This document shows positions 26,197-35,900 of a stretch of DNA of 64,000 nucleotides, one piece after another. The notes beneath the pieces were generated by a model. It had not been told where the DNA came from, did not search any database, and worked only from the letters and a program-made list of their open reading frames with translations. This stretch comes from JBFLXR01 sp040757065 (lineage in GTDB: Bacteria; Pseudomonadota; Gammaproteobacteria; Burkholderiales; Gallionellaceae). A program made the translations under genes and the position numbers. Position 1 is the stretch's first letter. Every line of letters begins with the position of its first letter. The stretch is from the NCBI GenBank assembly GCA_040757065.1, contig JBFLXR010000015.1:1-64000 (forward strand), given 5' to 3'.

Positions 26197-27414
26197 TCAG
26201 ACGGACTGCTCGGAGTCCGGCGACGAATCCGCCTCCGGCATATTCAGCCCCGGCGTAAACACCGCCACTCGGTTGCGACCGCCTTTCTTGGCACGGTAAA
26301 GCGCGATATCGGCCAGATCGATCAGATCGGAAATGTCGGCCTGTCCGTTGTATTCCGCCACCCCGCCCGAGAGCGTGTAGGCGATTTTTCCGCCGTCCGT
26401 CTCGACCGGCGCCGCGGCCGTATACTGACTGATGCGGCGGGCGATTTCGTAGGCGCCGTCCATATCCATCTGCGGCAGCAGCACGACGAACTCTTCTCCG
26501 CCCCAGCGGCAAATCAGATCGCTGCTGCGCACGTGGCGGCGCATGATGTCGGAACAAGCGCGCAACACAACATCGCCCGCCGCATGACCGTAACGGTCGT
26601 TGATCTGTTTAAAATAATCGATGTCCAGCACCAGCACCGACAGCTCACCGCCGTAGCGCTCGATGCGGCGGAACTCGTGCTCGGCCAACACATGAAACTG
26701 GTGACGATTGAGCAGGCCGGTCAGACTATCGGTGTGCGCCTCGCTTTCCAGCGTGCTGGAATGGCGGTAAAACAAGCCGAACACATACACAGCCCCCAGC
26801 ACCACCATCGCCACGATCATGCCGGTCAGCCAGAGCAGATTGTTGGCGGCGAAGTCGGCCTTGTAGTTCGCCTCGCGCACAAACGCTTCGGCGCGGCGGT
26901 GCGCATACGTCGAAACATACACCAGACGCTCCTGTATCCGGCCGTACAAAGCCGTGCCGGGGCCGAGTACCAAGCTCCGCGCCTCTGCCGGGTGTCCGTT
27001 GCGCGCATCGAGCAGAATCCCGGTGCGCAACGTCTCCCAAGTCTGCATCGCCTGCTCGATTTCTTCCACCTGACGCATATCGCCGAGGAAACCTTGCTTA
27101 ATCATCGCCAGACGCTGCTTCGCATCGAGATTGGCCGATTCCACCTCGCGCGCATACTCGTCGATCTCTCCGGGCGTTTTCGCCATGGCGATTTGCAGCA
27201 TGCGGATGCGGATCTGCGCAGCGTCGGATTTCAACTCGGCGGCCGCATTGCTCACCGCAAAGGGATGCTCATATAACTGCTCGGTAATTTCGTGCAACTG
27301 ATACATTTGCGTAGACGCAAAATAACCGAAAGCGGCAATAGCCACCACTTTGGCGATATACCCCCCGGCCAGAATCGCCAGCGGTTTTCTCGAAGAGGAA
27401 ACGCGATCGAACAT
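26197..27414 (-). CDS. Membrane diguanylate cyclase with periplasmic four-helix sensor
   Basis: The 405-aa product has transmembrane helix 1 at about residues 15-35, a periplasmic helical region of ~160 residues resembling a 4HB_MCP sensor, transmembrane helix 2 at about 195-215, then a C-terminal GGDEF domain (about 230-390) with active motif RWGGEEF near 300. The Mg/GTP site DIDYFKQIND is intact. It would produce cyclic di-GMP in response to an unknown periplasmic signal. It converges on DUF302. Confidence 0.9.
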   Translation of the reverse strand: MFDRVSSSRKPLAILAGGYIAKVVAIAAFGYFASTQMYQLHEITEQLYEHPFAVSNAAAELKSDAAQIRIRMLQIAMAKTPGEIDEYAREVESANLDAKQRLAMIKQGFLGDMRQVEEIEQAMQTWETLRTGILLDARNGHPAEARSLVLGPGTALYGRIQERLVYVSTYAHRRAEAFVREANYKADFAANNLLWLTGMIVAMVVLGAVYVFGLFYRHSSTLESEAHTDSLTGLLNRHQFHVLAEHEFRRIERYGGELSVLVLDIDYFKQINDRYGHAAGDVVLRACSDIMRRHVRSSDLICRWGGEEFVVLLPQMDMDGAYEIARRISQYTAAAPVETDGGKIAYTLSGGVAEYNGQADISDLIDLADIALYRAKKGGRNRVAVFTPGLNMPEADSSPDSEQSV

Positions 27415-27467
27415 TCTGCCTCCCGCGCGGATAGGAGGGACTCAGCTTACCCCGTTTGACCGAAAAA

Positions 27468-28274
27468 TCAAAGCGCTGAAGTTGGGGCGGGCAACGTAAT
27501 TTCGCCGGAAGAGAACTTCACCGCCCGACCGGAAATCAACACCCGCTTGCCCTGCAATTCGCACAGCAACGTCCCGCCGCGCCGCGACACCTGCCGCGCG
27601 AGAAAGCGCGACTTGTGCAAACGCTGCGCCCAATAGGGCGTCAGCGCGCAATGCGCCGAGCCGGTCACCGGGTCTTCTGGAATACCGTATTTCGGTGCGA
27701 AAAAGCGGCTGACGAAATCGTACTCGCCGTCTCCCGGCGCAGTCGCCACCACCCCGCGCAGCCCCAGCGCACGCATCCGGGCGAAATCCGGCCGCAAGGC
27801 ACGCACATGCTCGGCATGCTCATACACCGCAATGAAATCGTCCGCCTGCCACACCTCGGCGGGATCGCGCCCCAGCGCAGGCCCCAGCAAAGGCGGCGGC
27901 GCACAGCGCACCGGCTCGACAGCAGGAAAATCCATCACCAACATCCCCTCCGCCCCCCGGCTCACCGTCAACGCCCCGCTGTGCGACTGAAACACGATCT
28001 CCGGCAACGCATACCCCTGCTCCGCGAAAATCACATACGCCGCAGCCAGCGTGGCATGCCCGCACAAATCCACCTCCGCCACCGGCGCAAACCAGCGGAT
28101 ATGAAACCCATCCTCCGTCGGCACGAAAAACGCCGTCTCCGACAGATTGTTCTCCATCGCAATCGACTGCAACAACCCGTCTTCCAGCCACGCATCCAAC
28201 GGACACACCGCTGCCGGATTACCCTCGAACACTCGCTCGGCGAACGCATCGACTTGATATTGCTTGAGTTTCAC
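27468..28274 (-). CDS. PhzF family isomerase
   Basis: The 268-aa PhzF-like protein has the two-domain diaminopimelate-epimerase-like fold. Signature segments are QVDAFAERVFEGNPAAVC at the N-terminus, LSETAFF (Glu45-type catalytic residue), DLCGHATLAAAYV and, near the C-terminus, EDPVTGSAHCAL. The GTG start (KLKQYQVDAF) fits the family. An in-frame TTG at 28286 adds four residues. The physiological substrate of stand-alone PhzF homologues is usually unknown. This is the last core-like gene before the AT-rich kinase pair and phage module. Confidence 0.88.
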   Translation of the reverse strand: MKLKQYQVDAFAERVFEGNPAAVCPLDAWLEDGLLQSIAMENNLSETAFFVPTEDGFHIRWFAPVAEVDLCGHATLAAAYVIFAEQGYALPEIVFQSHSGALTVSRGAEGMLVMDFPAVEPVRCAPPPLLGPALGRDPAEVWQADDFIAVYEHAEHVRALRPDFARMRALGLRGVVATAPGDGEYDFVSRFFAPKYGIPEDPVTGSAHCALTPYWAQRLHKSRFLARQVSRRGGTLLCELQGKRVLISGRAVKFSSGEITLPAPTSAL

Positions 28275-28291
28275 GGCGACACCCAATACAT

Positions 28292-29176
28292 TTAAGCGGC
28301 TTCTTGCATAATTAATCGACTTGCAGCAGCATCAGCAGAGTGCAGCGGCTCCACTCGCATTTCATGACGATCACCGAAGTCCTCCAACTCAAGGAACGCC
28401 TCCTTTAATCTACCAATTTCACGATTAGTATATTTAGGATCATCATCACGAGGTCGATAAACAAGCAACTCAAATTTTGGCAACTCAGCCTCAAATAACT
28501 GATCTATTCCCGCATGAGACCGAAGTGCTTCCAAATTTAACAACTTCACCTTTGCCTGATTGATATGCGCAGAAATAGTTTGGTTGGGTATTATCCGTAC
28601 GAAGTTTGCCACATATCTGGTACCGGCATAATCCAATGGGGTTTCGCGAGCACCACTTCTTAGCCTAAATTTCTTTCTGAAATTCGATGCTAGTGCGGGG
28701 TACGATTTAACAACCTCCCGTTCAACTAAATTAGACCATCTATCAAACTCAGTGACTGCTATATCTTGATCTACCATCTCGACCATGGACTCAGAAAGCC
28801 TCGAAAATAACGAACTTTCACGCATGGCCAACTCAATTGCCGTCTCAAAGTTAGGAACCCTAATTGTCCTAGCATGACTTAACTTAAACCCTGAGACCGG
28901 TGGCAACCACGCATCCAGCGTACGATTAATTTTCAAATGCCTCGTTAAACTCTGCGACACAAGTTCGATAGGCCCCAAAACTCTCGCAGAGTCTCCCCCA
29001 AATAGGCAACTGCTTATACCATATTGAATGGTAGGCACAACCTTCCAGCCATCACCACTTACAGCGACGATCAATGCCGTAATCATCTCACCAGAACCCA
29101 GAATTGGCTCCCAGTATATCGGCATCCATTTAACTTCTAGCGATGGTAATTTTGGAAATGCGGATAGCATCATCAT
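28292..29176 (-). CDS. Unknown protein paired with HipA-like kinase
   Basis: The 294-aa protein is clearly AT-rich in codon use compared with PhzF. It is coupled to the upstream kinase gene by an ATGATG overlap. The N-terminal half alternates beta and helix (LIVAVSGDGWKVVPTIQYG) and the C-terminal half is helical with two basic clusters. No signal peptide or catalytic signature is recognised. As the partner of a HipA-like kinase it could be the substrate, an antitoxin-like neutraliser, or a sensor. No function is assigned. Confidence 0.6.
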   Translation of the reverse strand: MMMLSAFPKLPSLEVKWMPIYWEPILGSGEMITALIVAVSGDGWKVVPTIQYGISSCLFGGDSARVLGPIELVSQSLTRHLKINRTLDAWLPPVSGFKLSHARTIRVPNFETAIELAMRESSLFSRLSESMVEMVDQDIAVTEFDRWSNLVEREVVKSYPALASNFRKKFRLRSGARETPLDYAGTRYVANFVRIIPNQTISAHINQAKVKLLNLEALRSHAGIDQLFEAELPKFELLVYRPRDDDPKYTNREIGRLKEAFLELEDFGDRHEMRVEPLHSADAAASRLIMQEAA

Positions 29177-29943
29177 AATCCCAGCCTTGGCACTCCAGCC
29201 CTTGAATCAATCAGTTCCCGCAACTTTGGCAATCTGTCGCGAAGAAATTCAGAGACATTTTGCACCTCCCTCTCCATACCGTAAAGGTGAGGCACTGAGT
29301 TCCGTTCCATTTCCACTAAGCCAGACTGCCATTCCGCCACTTTTTTATCAGCAGATTCTGAAAAACCGACATTTTGTGAAACACTAAACCGAGGCAATAA
29401 CCAATCTGCAATTATATTGCGCACGCAGTCCGTGTGATGAGGAAGGGAATATGGCTCTGAGGCCCCTCCCAACGCATGTGCGTGGTCAATCATCATAAAG
29501 TCGCCTACGCCATCGTAAAGCAGATTTCCTTGATTTCTATCTATATTAGCCACCCATTCATCGAATAATGCACATTCCTGAATAGACGCCCAACGAAGCA
29601 ACGCTTCCCATATAACAGGGTCATCCGTCCGCGCAAGCCACCGCCGAACAGACGGATGTTTTGCATCTTCCATCGCAAAAAATGGCAATGAATTGACCTC
29701 ACCAGCAAACCCTTTCTCATCATACACAAGAAACGGGCGAGGAATTGGCATTCCGATCGAACGACCAATAACAGCACAAACACACTCAGCCAGCAACTGC
29801 TGAGCTGACAATTTTTTCATCCAAACCGTCAGACATTCTAAAGTTCCTATAATCACGTTCGCCTTCCACAAAGGCGAAACATTTCCAAGATCACTTATGC
29901 GTTGCGGCTTCCCCAGCAAAGTAGCAAGTTCGACTGTTTCCAT
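29173..29943 (-). CDS. HipA-like Ser/Thr kinase domain protein
   Basis: The 256-aa protein has the compact HipA-like (HipA_2) kinase pattern. Its catalytic loop is NIDRNQGNLL (Asp and Asn, about residue 143), followed by the metal site MMIDHAHAL (about 159). The N-terminal lobe is short. HipA kinases phosphorylate targets such as glutamyl-tRNA synthetase and cause growth arrest. This smaller type is often found with a short partner gene. It sits just past the phage lysis genes, AT-rich, so it is likely cargo. An alternative GTG start lies one codon upstream. Confidence 0.75.
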   Translation of the reverse strand: METVELATLLGKPQRISDLGNVSPLWKANVIIGTLECLTVWMKKLSAQQLLAECVCAVIGRSIGMPIPRPFLVYDEKGFAGEVNSLPFFAMEDAKHPSVRRWLARTDDPVIWEALLRWASIQECALFDEWVANIDRNQGNLLYDGVGDFMMIDHAHALGGASEPYSLPHHTDCVRNIIADWLLPRFSVSQNVGFSESADKKVAEWQSGLVEMERNSVPHLYGMEREVQNVSEFLRDRLPKLRELIDSRAGVPRLGL

Positions 29944-30004
29944 CACTCTTTAAACTGAATAGAATTAGCCAAACTTTATCACAAAGCCACAAACTAAAAA
30001 ACAA

Positions 30005-30544
30005 TCAATAATTATTAGTTTTCATACTTCTCTCCACTATCAGTTCGTCCTTTGACCTACTGCCCGCGCTGCTGCCGAAGTAGTAGCCGAGAACGAGGCC
30101 GAGCGCCATGTCGAGGGTGCCCATCGAGCGCAGGACGATTTCGCGCATTTCTTGCGGGACGACGTGGGCGAGGATGTACCACTGCACCGCCAGATAGCCG
30201 AGTACGACGACGGCGGCGAGGATGCGCGGCGTCCAGCTATCGCCGGTTTTGATTTCGCGGTCGCGGGCGCTGGCGCGGTCCTCGGCGGCGATGCGTTCGA
30301 GGTCGATGCCGAGCGCGGCCATGTCTTTGCGGAATTGCTGGTCGGCCTGTTTCAGCGCCAGTAGGTCTTGCGGACTAGCGTTAGCGACGGCGGCGGCCAC
30401 TTGCGGCTCGGCGGCGTCTTGCAGGCCGAATGCCTGCCCCACGGCACGGATTGCCACGCCCGCCAGCCCAAGCTCTGGAGCAAGGGCAGTGGCAATGCCG
30501 GGGGCGATGGTCGCGACAGCTTTTTTCCAATCGAAATTTTCCAT
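30005..30544 (-). CDS. Holin-like phage membrane protein
   Basis: The 179-aa product has a hydrophobic N-terminal segment, an acidic amphipathic middle (ASARDREI), and two strong C-terminal transmembrane helices (ILAAVVVLGYLAVQWYILAHVV and MALGLVLGYYFGSSAG). This matches the 3TM-type phage holin family that permeabilises the inner membrane at lysis. It is the last gene of the phage late module. Confidence 0.75.
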   Translation of the reverse strand: MENFDWKKAVATIAPGIATALAPELGLAGVAIRAVGQAFGLQDAAEPQVAAAVANASPQDLLALKQADQQFRKDMAALGIDLERIAAEDRASARDREIKTGDSWTPRILAAVVVLGYLAVQWYILAHVVPQEMREIVLRSMGTLDMALGLVLGYYFGSSAGSRSKDELIVERSMKTNNY

Positions 30545-30587
30545 TTCATTTCCTTTCTATCGCGCCTGAATTGCACGCTTATTCAGC

Positions 30588-30770
30588 TTAAAAACTGCGG
30601 AAAGCCTGATACAGCGTGCCGATGACGGCAACCACGCAGGCCAGTGCGCCCAGCGGCAAGCCCAGCAAATAGATGCGGCTGCGCCCGCTGGCATCGTAGG
30701 CAGCCAGCAAGCCGACCGCCTGCGCGATCAGGCCGAGCAGAAATAATGCACCCCATGCGTAAGCATTCAT
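30588..30770 (-). CDS. Small phage membrane protein
   Basis: The 60-aa product (MNAYAWGALFLLG) has two transmembrane helices joined by a basic loop (DASGRSR). It lies between the holin-like gene and the endopeptidase. It may be a second holin, antiholin or spanin-type lysis component. The start is chosen at MNAYAWG with a GGAGG RBS (AAGGAGGCGAAC). Confidence 0.6.
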   Translation of the reverse strand: MNAYAWGALFLLGLIAQAVGLLAAYDASGRSRIYLLGLPLGALACVVAVIGTLYQAFRSF

Positions 30771-30780
30771 GTTCGCCTCC

Positions 30781-31212
30781 TTATGCAATCGCCGCGCCGT
30801 TTTTCAGTTGCGCCAGCGTCAGCCCGCCGGTGTACTGAAAATGCGCGGTTTCTTTCAGCTTGCCGCTCCAGCGCCCGGCCCATTCCAGCCCACAGCTTTC
30901 GCCGATCTCGCCGACTTTGCGCCATAGCTCGCCGTCGATGCCGGAGGTGCCCCAGACCGGCTTGCCGTGACGCAGCGGCACCACATCTGCTGCGCAGCGC
31001 CAGTTGTGCCAGCTTTCGCCGGCACGGGCATTGGTGACAACCAGCCCTTTGGCGGTGCGGCCTTGCGCATACAGTGCGTCCTGCGCGGCAGCATCGCGGT
31101 AGGTGCTGGTCACCAGCAGATCGATCCCTTCGGCCTTGCAGGCCGCCAGAAACGCCTCCACCCGCCGCTTGGCGGGCGGGCACAGCTCATTCAAATCGCG
31201 GCTGTTAATCAT
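30781..31212 (-). CDS. M15 family endolysin (L-Ala-D-Glu/D-Ala-D-Ala peptidase)
   Basis: The 143-aa zinc peptidase has the phage T5-type M15 motifs: TSTYRDAAAQ, SWHNWRCAADVV (zinc His and Asp) and the catalytic/terminal ETAHFQYTGG (Glu..His). It cleaves peptidoglycan stem peptides at lysis. The ATG at 31212 overlaps the stop of the coiled-coil protein gene (ATGA). A larger in-frame extension upstream overlaps other genes and was rejected. Confidence 0.9.
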   Translation of the reverse strand: MINSRDLNELCPPAKRRVEAFLAACKAEGIDLLVTSTYRDAAAQDALYAQGRTAKGLVVTNARAGESWHNWRCAADVVPLRHGKPVWGTSGIDGELWRKVGEIGESCGLEWAGRWSGKLKETAHFQYTGGLTLAQLKNGAAIA

Positions 31213-31568
31213 TTCAGCACCAGCACCAGCAATGCACCGACCACTGCGGTTACCACATGGGTGGCGGCCTTGAACACCATGCCGGAGGCCATGCTGTGTA
31301 CCGGGGCATGGCGTTCCAACACTTCCAGCCGCTCGCCCAGCTTGTCGGCATGTTTTTCCACCTGCTCGATGTCTTCTTTCAGACGCGCTTCCAGTGCCTC
31401 GATCGCCTTGAACGCGCGCCCCAACCCTTCGGCAGTGGCGATGTGGCGCTCTTCCAGACGCGCCAGCCGTTCGATGGCGGAGGCGAGGTTGCGCAGCACG
31501 CCTTCCATGCCCTCCATGCGGTGCGCGAGCGTATCCATCCGCGAACTTAAATGTTCCATCTCGTCCAC
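31209..31568 (-). CDS. Coiled-coil tail-anchored lysis accessory protein
   Basis: The 119-aa product is a long heptad-rich coiled coil (about residues 1-85) ending in a C-terminal transmembrane helix (VVTAVVGALLVLVLK). This layout matches XhlA-type phage proteins associated with holin/endolysin modules. It is coupled to the endolysin gene downstream. The role in lysis is inferred from position. Confidence 0.65.
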   Translation of the reverse strand: MDEMEHLSSRMDTLAHRMEGMEGVLRNLASAIERLARLEERHIATAEGLGRAFKAIEALEARLKEDIEQVEKHADKLGERLEVLERHAPVHSMASGMVFKAATHVVTAVVGALLVLVLK

Positions 31569-31577
31569 ACTCGCCTC

Positions 31578-31937
31578 TTAGGGTTTCGGATACTTGGCCT
31601 TCACCGCCTGACATGTAGCGATGTACGCCGCCTCTTGCGCCTCGCCGGAGGCACGCTCGGCAGGGTCAGCCGAAGCTTTCTTCACCAGCGCATCGGCCAG
31701 ATCGGACAGCGGCGGATATTCGGCTGCGCGCTGAATACGATAGGCCACGGCATCCTGCTCGGCCTGCCATTCGGCGGTAGCGGCTTCGATCGCAGCCCGG
31801 TCGGGGGCTGGCTCGTTCGGGTGCAGCCAGAGCAGTTGCACGCCTTTGCCATCGTGCAAGTCGATCAAGTGATAATCGATATCCGCTTTAAATTGCGGGA
31901 AAGCGCGCGCCATCCCATAAGTATTGATATTTGCCAT
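31578..31937 (-). CDS. Phage tail-fibre-associated small protein
   Basis: The 119-aa protein has a helical C-terminal region containing AAEYPPLSDLADALVKKA, the pattern of XkdW-like/tail fibre assembly associated proteins in phages. It lies between the fibre gene and the lysis genes, as in many siphophages. Confidence 0.6.
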   Translation of the reverse strand: MANINTYGMARAFPQFKADIDYHLIDLHDGKGVQLLWLHPNEPAPDRAAIEAATAEWQAEQDAVAYRIQRAAEYPPLSDLADALVKKASADPAERASGEAQEAAYIATCQAVKAKYPKP

Positions 31938-31946
31938 GTCTGCTCC

Positions 31947-32906
31947 TTAACCCATATAAACCAGTTCTAATTGGCAACCGCCGATTCCCCATGCACTGCC
32001 CCAAAAATCGGCGTTCATCGCCACGTTCGGATTGCCCCACAGCGCGACGGTGGTACCCGCCGGCAGATACCGCGTCGTCTGCCCGGAAACGGTAATCTTC
32101 AAACCGGCTACAGCAGCCCACGAATAGCCGCCACCCAAATAATGGGCAACCGCACCGTTGATTGCGATGGCCGCATTAAAGGCGTTGTACGCGGCACTCG
32201 GATTCACTGCCGTCAGCACAGCCGAAATCTCGTATTGCCCGCTTTGCAAAATTGTGTACAAGCCCGTTGCGGTGTTGTGCGACACAAATGCGCTGCCATT
32301 GGTATTCACCATGGCGGAATTCAGAATAATCTGGCTCCAGGCCCCGGCCGTCATGGTTTGCGCTGCCGTCGCCCGCACCGCCGAATACGTGCCGCGTTTC
32401 GGTGCAGTCCCCTGCGTATCGGAAATAAATTCGCAGTTCGCGCCGTTGCAATACAGCATGGAGATTTCGCCTTGCGCGATGACTTGTCCGGTACCCGCTG
32501 CGGTTTTCACCGTCAGGGTAAAGGCACCGGTCGTCAGATTTTCCACGGCGAACACCGGCATATTGTTCGGCACAATGATGGTCATGTTGGACGTCAACAC
32601 ACCGTTGAATTCGAACGACGCCGCCAGCCCTTCCGCCTCGGTCAGGGTATAGCTGCCGCCGGTGACGGTTTTCACTACGTTCGCGCCGACGCCGGTCAGC
32701 AATTCCAGCGGGATCCACGCGGTATTGCTGGAATCGCGCTGTTTCAGCACCCCGTTGGTGGTATCCGCCCACAACTGAAACGCGCTGGGCGTGCCGGGCG
32801 CAGTAGGCCCGGAAAAACAAGTTTTCAGCGTATCCAGCGCACCGTTCATGGCGCTTAATACCTGCGCGCCGGTGCCGTCGCCGATGACGAGCGAGTTTTG
32901 CGACAT
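31947..32906 (-). CDS. Tail fibre/receptor-binding protein with C1q-like end
   Basis: The 319-aa product has an N-terminal DUF2793-like segment (about residues 5-70). A beta-rich middle follows, then a C-terminal ~125-residue jelly-roll of C1q/TNF type (GLYTILQSGQYEISAVL, AAIAINGA, YLPAGTTVALWGN). Such C-terminal domains in phage fibres trimerise and bind the host surface. The gene follows the tail-tip hub and a terminator, with RBS CAGGAGAG. Confidence 0.75.
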   Translation of the reverse strand: MSQNSLVIGDGTGAQVLSAMNGALDTLKTCFSGPTAPGTPSAFQLWADTTNGVLKQRDSSNTAWIPLELLTGVGANVVKTVTGGSYTLTEAEGLAASFEFNGVLTSNMTIIVPNNMPVFAVENLTTGAFTLTVKTAAGTGQVIAQGEISMLYCNGANCEFISDTQGTAPKRGTYSAVRATAAQTMTAGAWSQIILNSAMVNTNGSAFVSHNTATGLYTILQSGQYEISAVLTAVNPSAAYNAFNAAIAINGAVAHYLGGGYSWAAVAGLKITVSGQTTRYLPAGTTVALWGNPNVAMNADFWGSAWGIGGCQLELVYMG

Positions 32907-32921
32907 AAGTCTCTCCTGAAA

Positions 32922-32944
32922 TAAAAAAACCGCCCGCAGGCGGT
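32922..32944 (-). terminator. Intrinsic terminator after tail-tip gene
   Basis: Minus-strand stem ACCGCC/GGCGGT (loop TGCG) followed by TTTTTTTAT, 25 nt past the hub stop and only 16 nt before the fibre start codon. Confidence 0.8.
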
Positions 32945-32969
32945 GGGTTGAAAATCGTTGCGGCGGGAA

Positions 32970-35900
32970 TCAATAGCCCTTCGCCGTCCAGCTCAGGGTA
33001 CGTGCCACACCCGCCCCGGCATTGGTAATCCTGACGGTAAAACCGTTGACAGTCGGCTGCACCGGGAAGGTAATGACATCGCCCGCAGCCGGATCGAGGA
33101 TCGTGATCTGCACGGCGGGCGGCACATGGAAGGGCGTGGCGAATGCGACAGCAACGCCTGCCGCCGGTGCAGCCAGACTGGCGGCACTGTCTACCCGGTC
33201 GGGCACATCCACGATCACGCGCAGGTTATCGAGCACGGTGGAAACCGACGGGTCGGCCGACATCAGCTTCACCCGGAAACGGAAGCGGCGCGCCAGATAT
33301 TGTCCCGGCACAAAGTTGCGCCAGCCATCCCAAACCGTCGCGTTCTGCGAGGTGTCGATTTCGATCTGCATCGAGGCCTTACCGGACACTTGCGACATCA
33401 CGCTGCTTTGCTGCGCGAACTGCAAAATGCGCGAGAACAGCGAGAACGGCGTATCCGCCGTGCCTTCCAGCATCACCGAACAGTTACAGGATTGCGGCGT
33501 GCCGATATCGATTTCATGCGCAGCAGGAATTTGGTAATACCCCGGCGAAGCAATCCCGCCGTAGTATTCCACCGACACTTCGGCAGAGAACACCGGAATG
33601 GCCGAGAACAACAAATTACCGCCCAGTTTCACGGCATTTTCCACCACGTCGTAAAACGCCGGCGCGGTGCAACTTCCCTTCCAGCCGCGGCTCCGTTCGT
33701 CGAACTGCACCAACACATTGGCAGGCAGCGAAGCACCGCCGATAGTCAGCGAATCCGGCACGGCGGAATAGGCATGAATCCCGCCGGCGGCGGCACTGTA
33801 GGCGTAGTCCACTGCCACACTCAGCCCGGTATCCGCCGCCGCGAAGGTATAGATCCCCTTCACCTCGTCCACCACATATTGCTTAGCGGCTGGCGTAGCG
33901 CTCACCCGGGTATAGATAATTGCGGTGCCATCCGCCTGCGGCTCGGTCACGCCCAAATCCTGACTGTACAAACCGTCGCGCGGGAATATGGTCACGCTGG
34001 GCGCAATCTTCAGCGTTTGCGAAGCGTTGAATATCCCGTTTTTGCAGTAGTGCGCCGCCACCCAGTAGGTGCCGTCGTGCGGGGCGATAAACTCAGTCAG
34101 CGCGGTGCGCCCGAGCGTCACCGCCTTCTGCCAGGTCGGGCCGACGCGCACTTCGTAATCCACCGTACGGAAATCGATCACCGGCTGCCAGGACAGCACC
34201 GTGCGGCCATTGCGGTAATTGCTCACCAGCTTGGTTACGTTGGGCAGCGCCGAACGCAAGGCTGCGCCGGTAATGTTGCACACGATGGGCTGCAAACCAT
34301 CCAGTTGCTGCTGCCCGCCGCCGTATTGGTTGAAGCTCGCCAACTTGATATACAGCGGCGCACCCACCATATCCGCACTAATCGGATATTTGAAAATCGC
34401 CTTATCCAGCCGGGCGAACGGCGCACCGGCGGCATGCGCGCCGATGGTCGTGCCGTACAGCCCGCGGCGCAGATAGCCGCTAAGATTGTAGCGTCCGACC
34501 CCGGTCAGTCTGGAAGTCGAGTAGGCAATATATTCGCCGTCGACGTAGCACAGCGTATCGCCTTTATCCGCAGCCGCAACGGTACTATCCAGCAACTGTC
34601 CGCCGGAAACCGAAATATCCACCGCCAGAGTATGCGCCATATCGGGGTCGGTACCGGTCGCCAGCGCAGCCGTCAACTGACCGTGGCGCGCCCCGCCGTG
34701 TATCGTTCCCACTCGCGTGTAGGACGTATCGTCGCGGCTCACCCACACATCGCAACCGCCCCAGTTCGCCCCGCCGGACACCGCCATCCACAGTTCCAGC
34801 CCGCCGGCCAGCAAATCGGGCGGTTCGAATAGTACCGGCGCATTCGCATTGCCGGGATCCACATTGAAATCGTGCTGAAAACCTGTGCCGTCCTGCAGAT
34901 CGAAACGCGCCGGCGCCGCCACGCCGCTGGGCATCTCTTCCGCCGTCACCGTCAGCAGACCGTCTTCGTCCTCTTCCACCGACAAGATGCGCACCGGCTC
35001 GCGGTTCATGCCGAGCGCCTCATCGGTCAGTGTCACGATATCCATCGGCTCCAGCAGCGCAAAACGCCACGGCAGTTGGAATTCGTACACATTGCGCACA
35101 TACAGCGAACGCTGCAACAGCGCCTGCGCCACGTGCTGCGCCGTCGCTGCCGCACACACCTCGTGCGCCTTCAGCACCTCGGCGGCGCGCAGGCCGTACA
35201 GCTCGATGCTCGCACCGTCTTTCGCCTCGATCACCTCCGGGTTGTAGTCGCGCGGTGCGGTCGATGTGCCGCGGTTCAGATATTCGACTCGGATACAGTT
35301 ATAGGCATCGGATTGCGGCGAACGGCGCACCATCACCGGATCGCTGCTGCCGTCGCTGATAAAGGCATCGTCGTCGAGATCGTACAGCGGCGTGAGATCC
35401 GGCTGATACACCCCGGCCTTCTCGTCGCTGTAGGGAATAAACTTGAGCCTGCCTTCGGAATACACCACCGAGGCATTGCAGAGCTTCAGCCACTGCGTCA
35501 GCCACTCGGCGGCGGTTTTCTGCGCATCCAGCACCGGCGACAAATAAATTTGCTGCGCGATGCAGTAATTCGACAGCAAAGTCATATTGCCGATCGACGC
35601 AGCCGGATACATCGCGCCGTACACCGGATTGGTCAGAAAATCGGTGATGATATCCTTCGGATTCGCATCCACCACCAGCCCGCCGACCCGGCACTTGCCG
35701 GCCATTTCGAACGACAGATTCGGCAAATTCGCACTATTGCCCAAATCGAGCGCACTGGTCGCCACATAGGCCGTGCCGGGATAGCTCAGCGCCTCTGTCG
35801 GATGCTTCGTCGTCAAATGCGTCCAGGTCGCCTGCAGGTCCGCCCCCCTGAATTCGCTCATCCCGAGACGCTGCATCGGCGAAATCGTATAAGCGGGAAT

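Noticed and set aside
28274..30005. Phage attachment site at the PhzF/kinase boundary
   Set aside because: I could not find a matching direct repeat near 59100-59320 by eye, so no att pair is claimed.
31213..31614. N-terminal extension of the M15 endolysin
   Set aside because: It overlaps the coiled-coil gene in another frame and is Arg/Gly-rich; MINSRDL is the family-like start.
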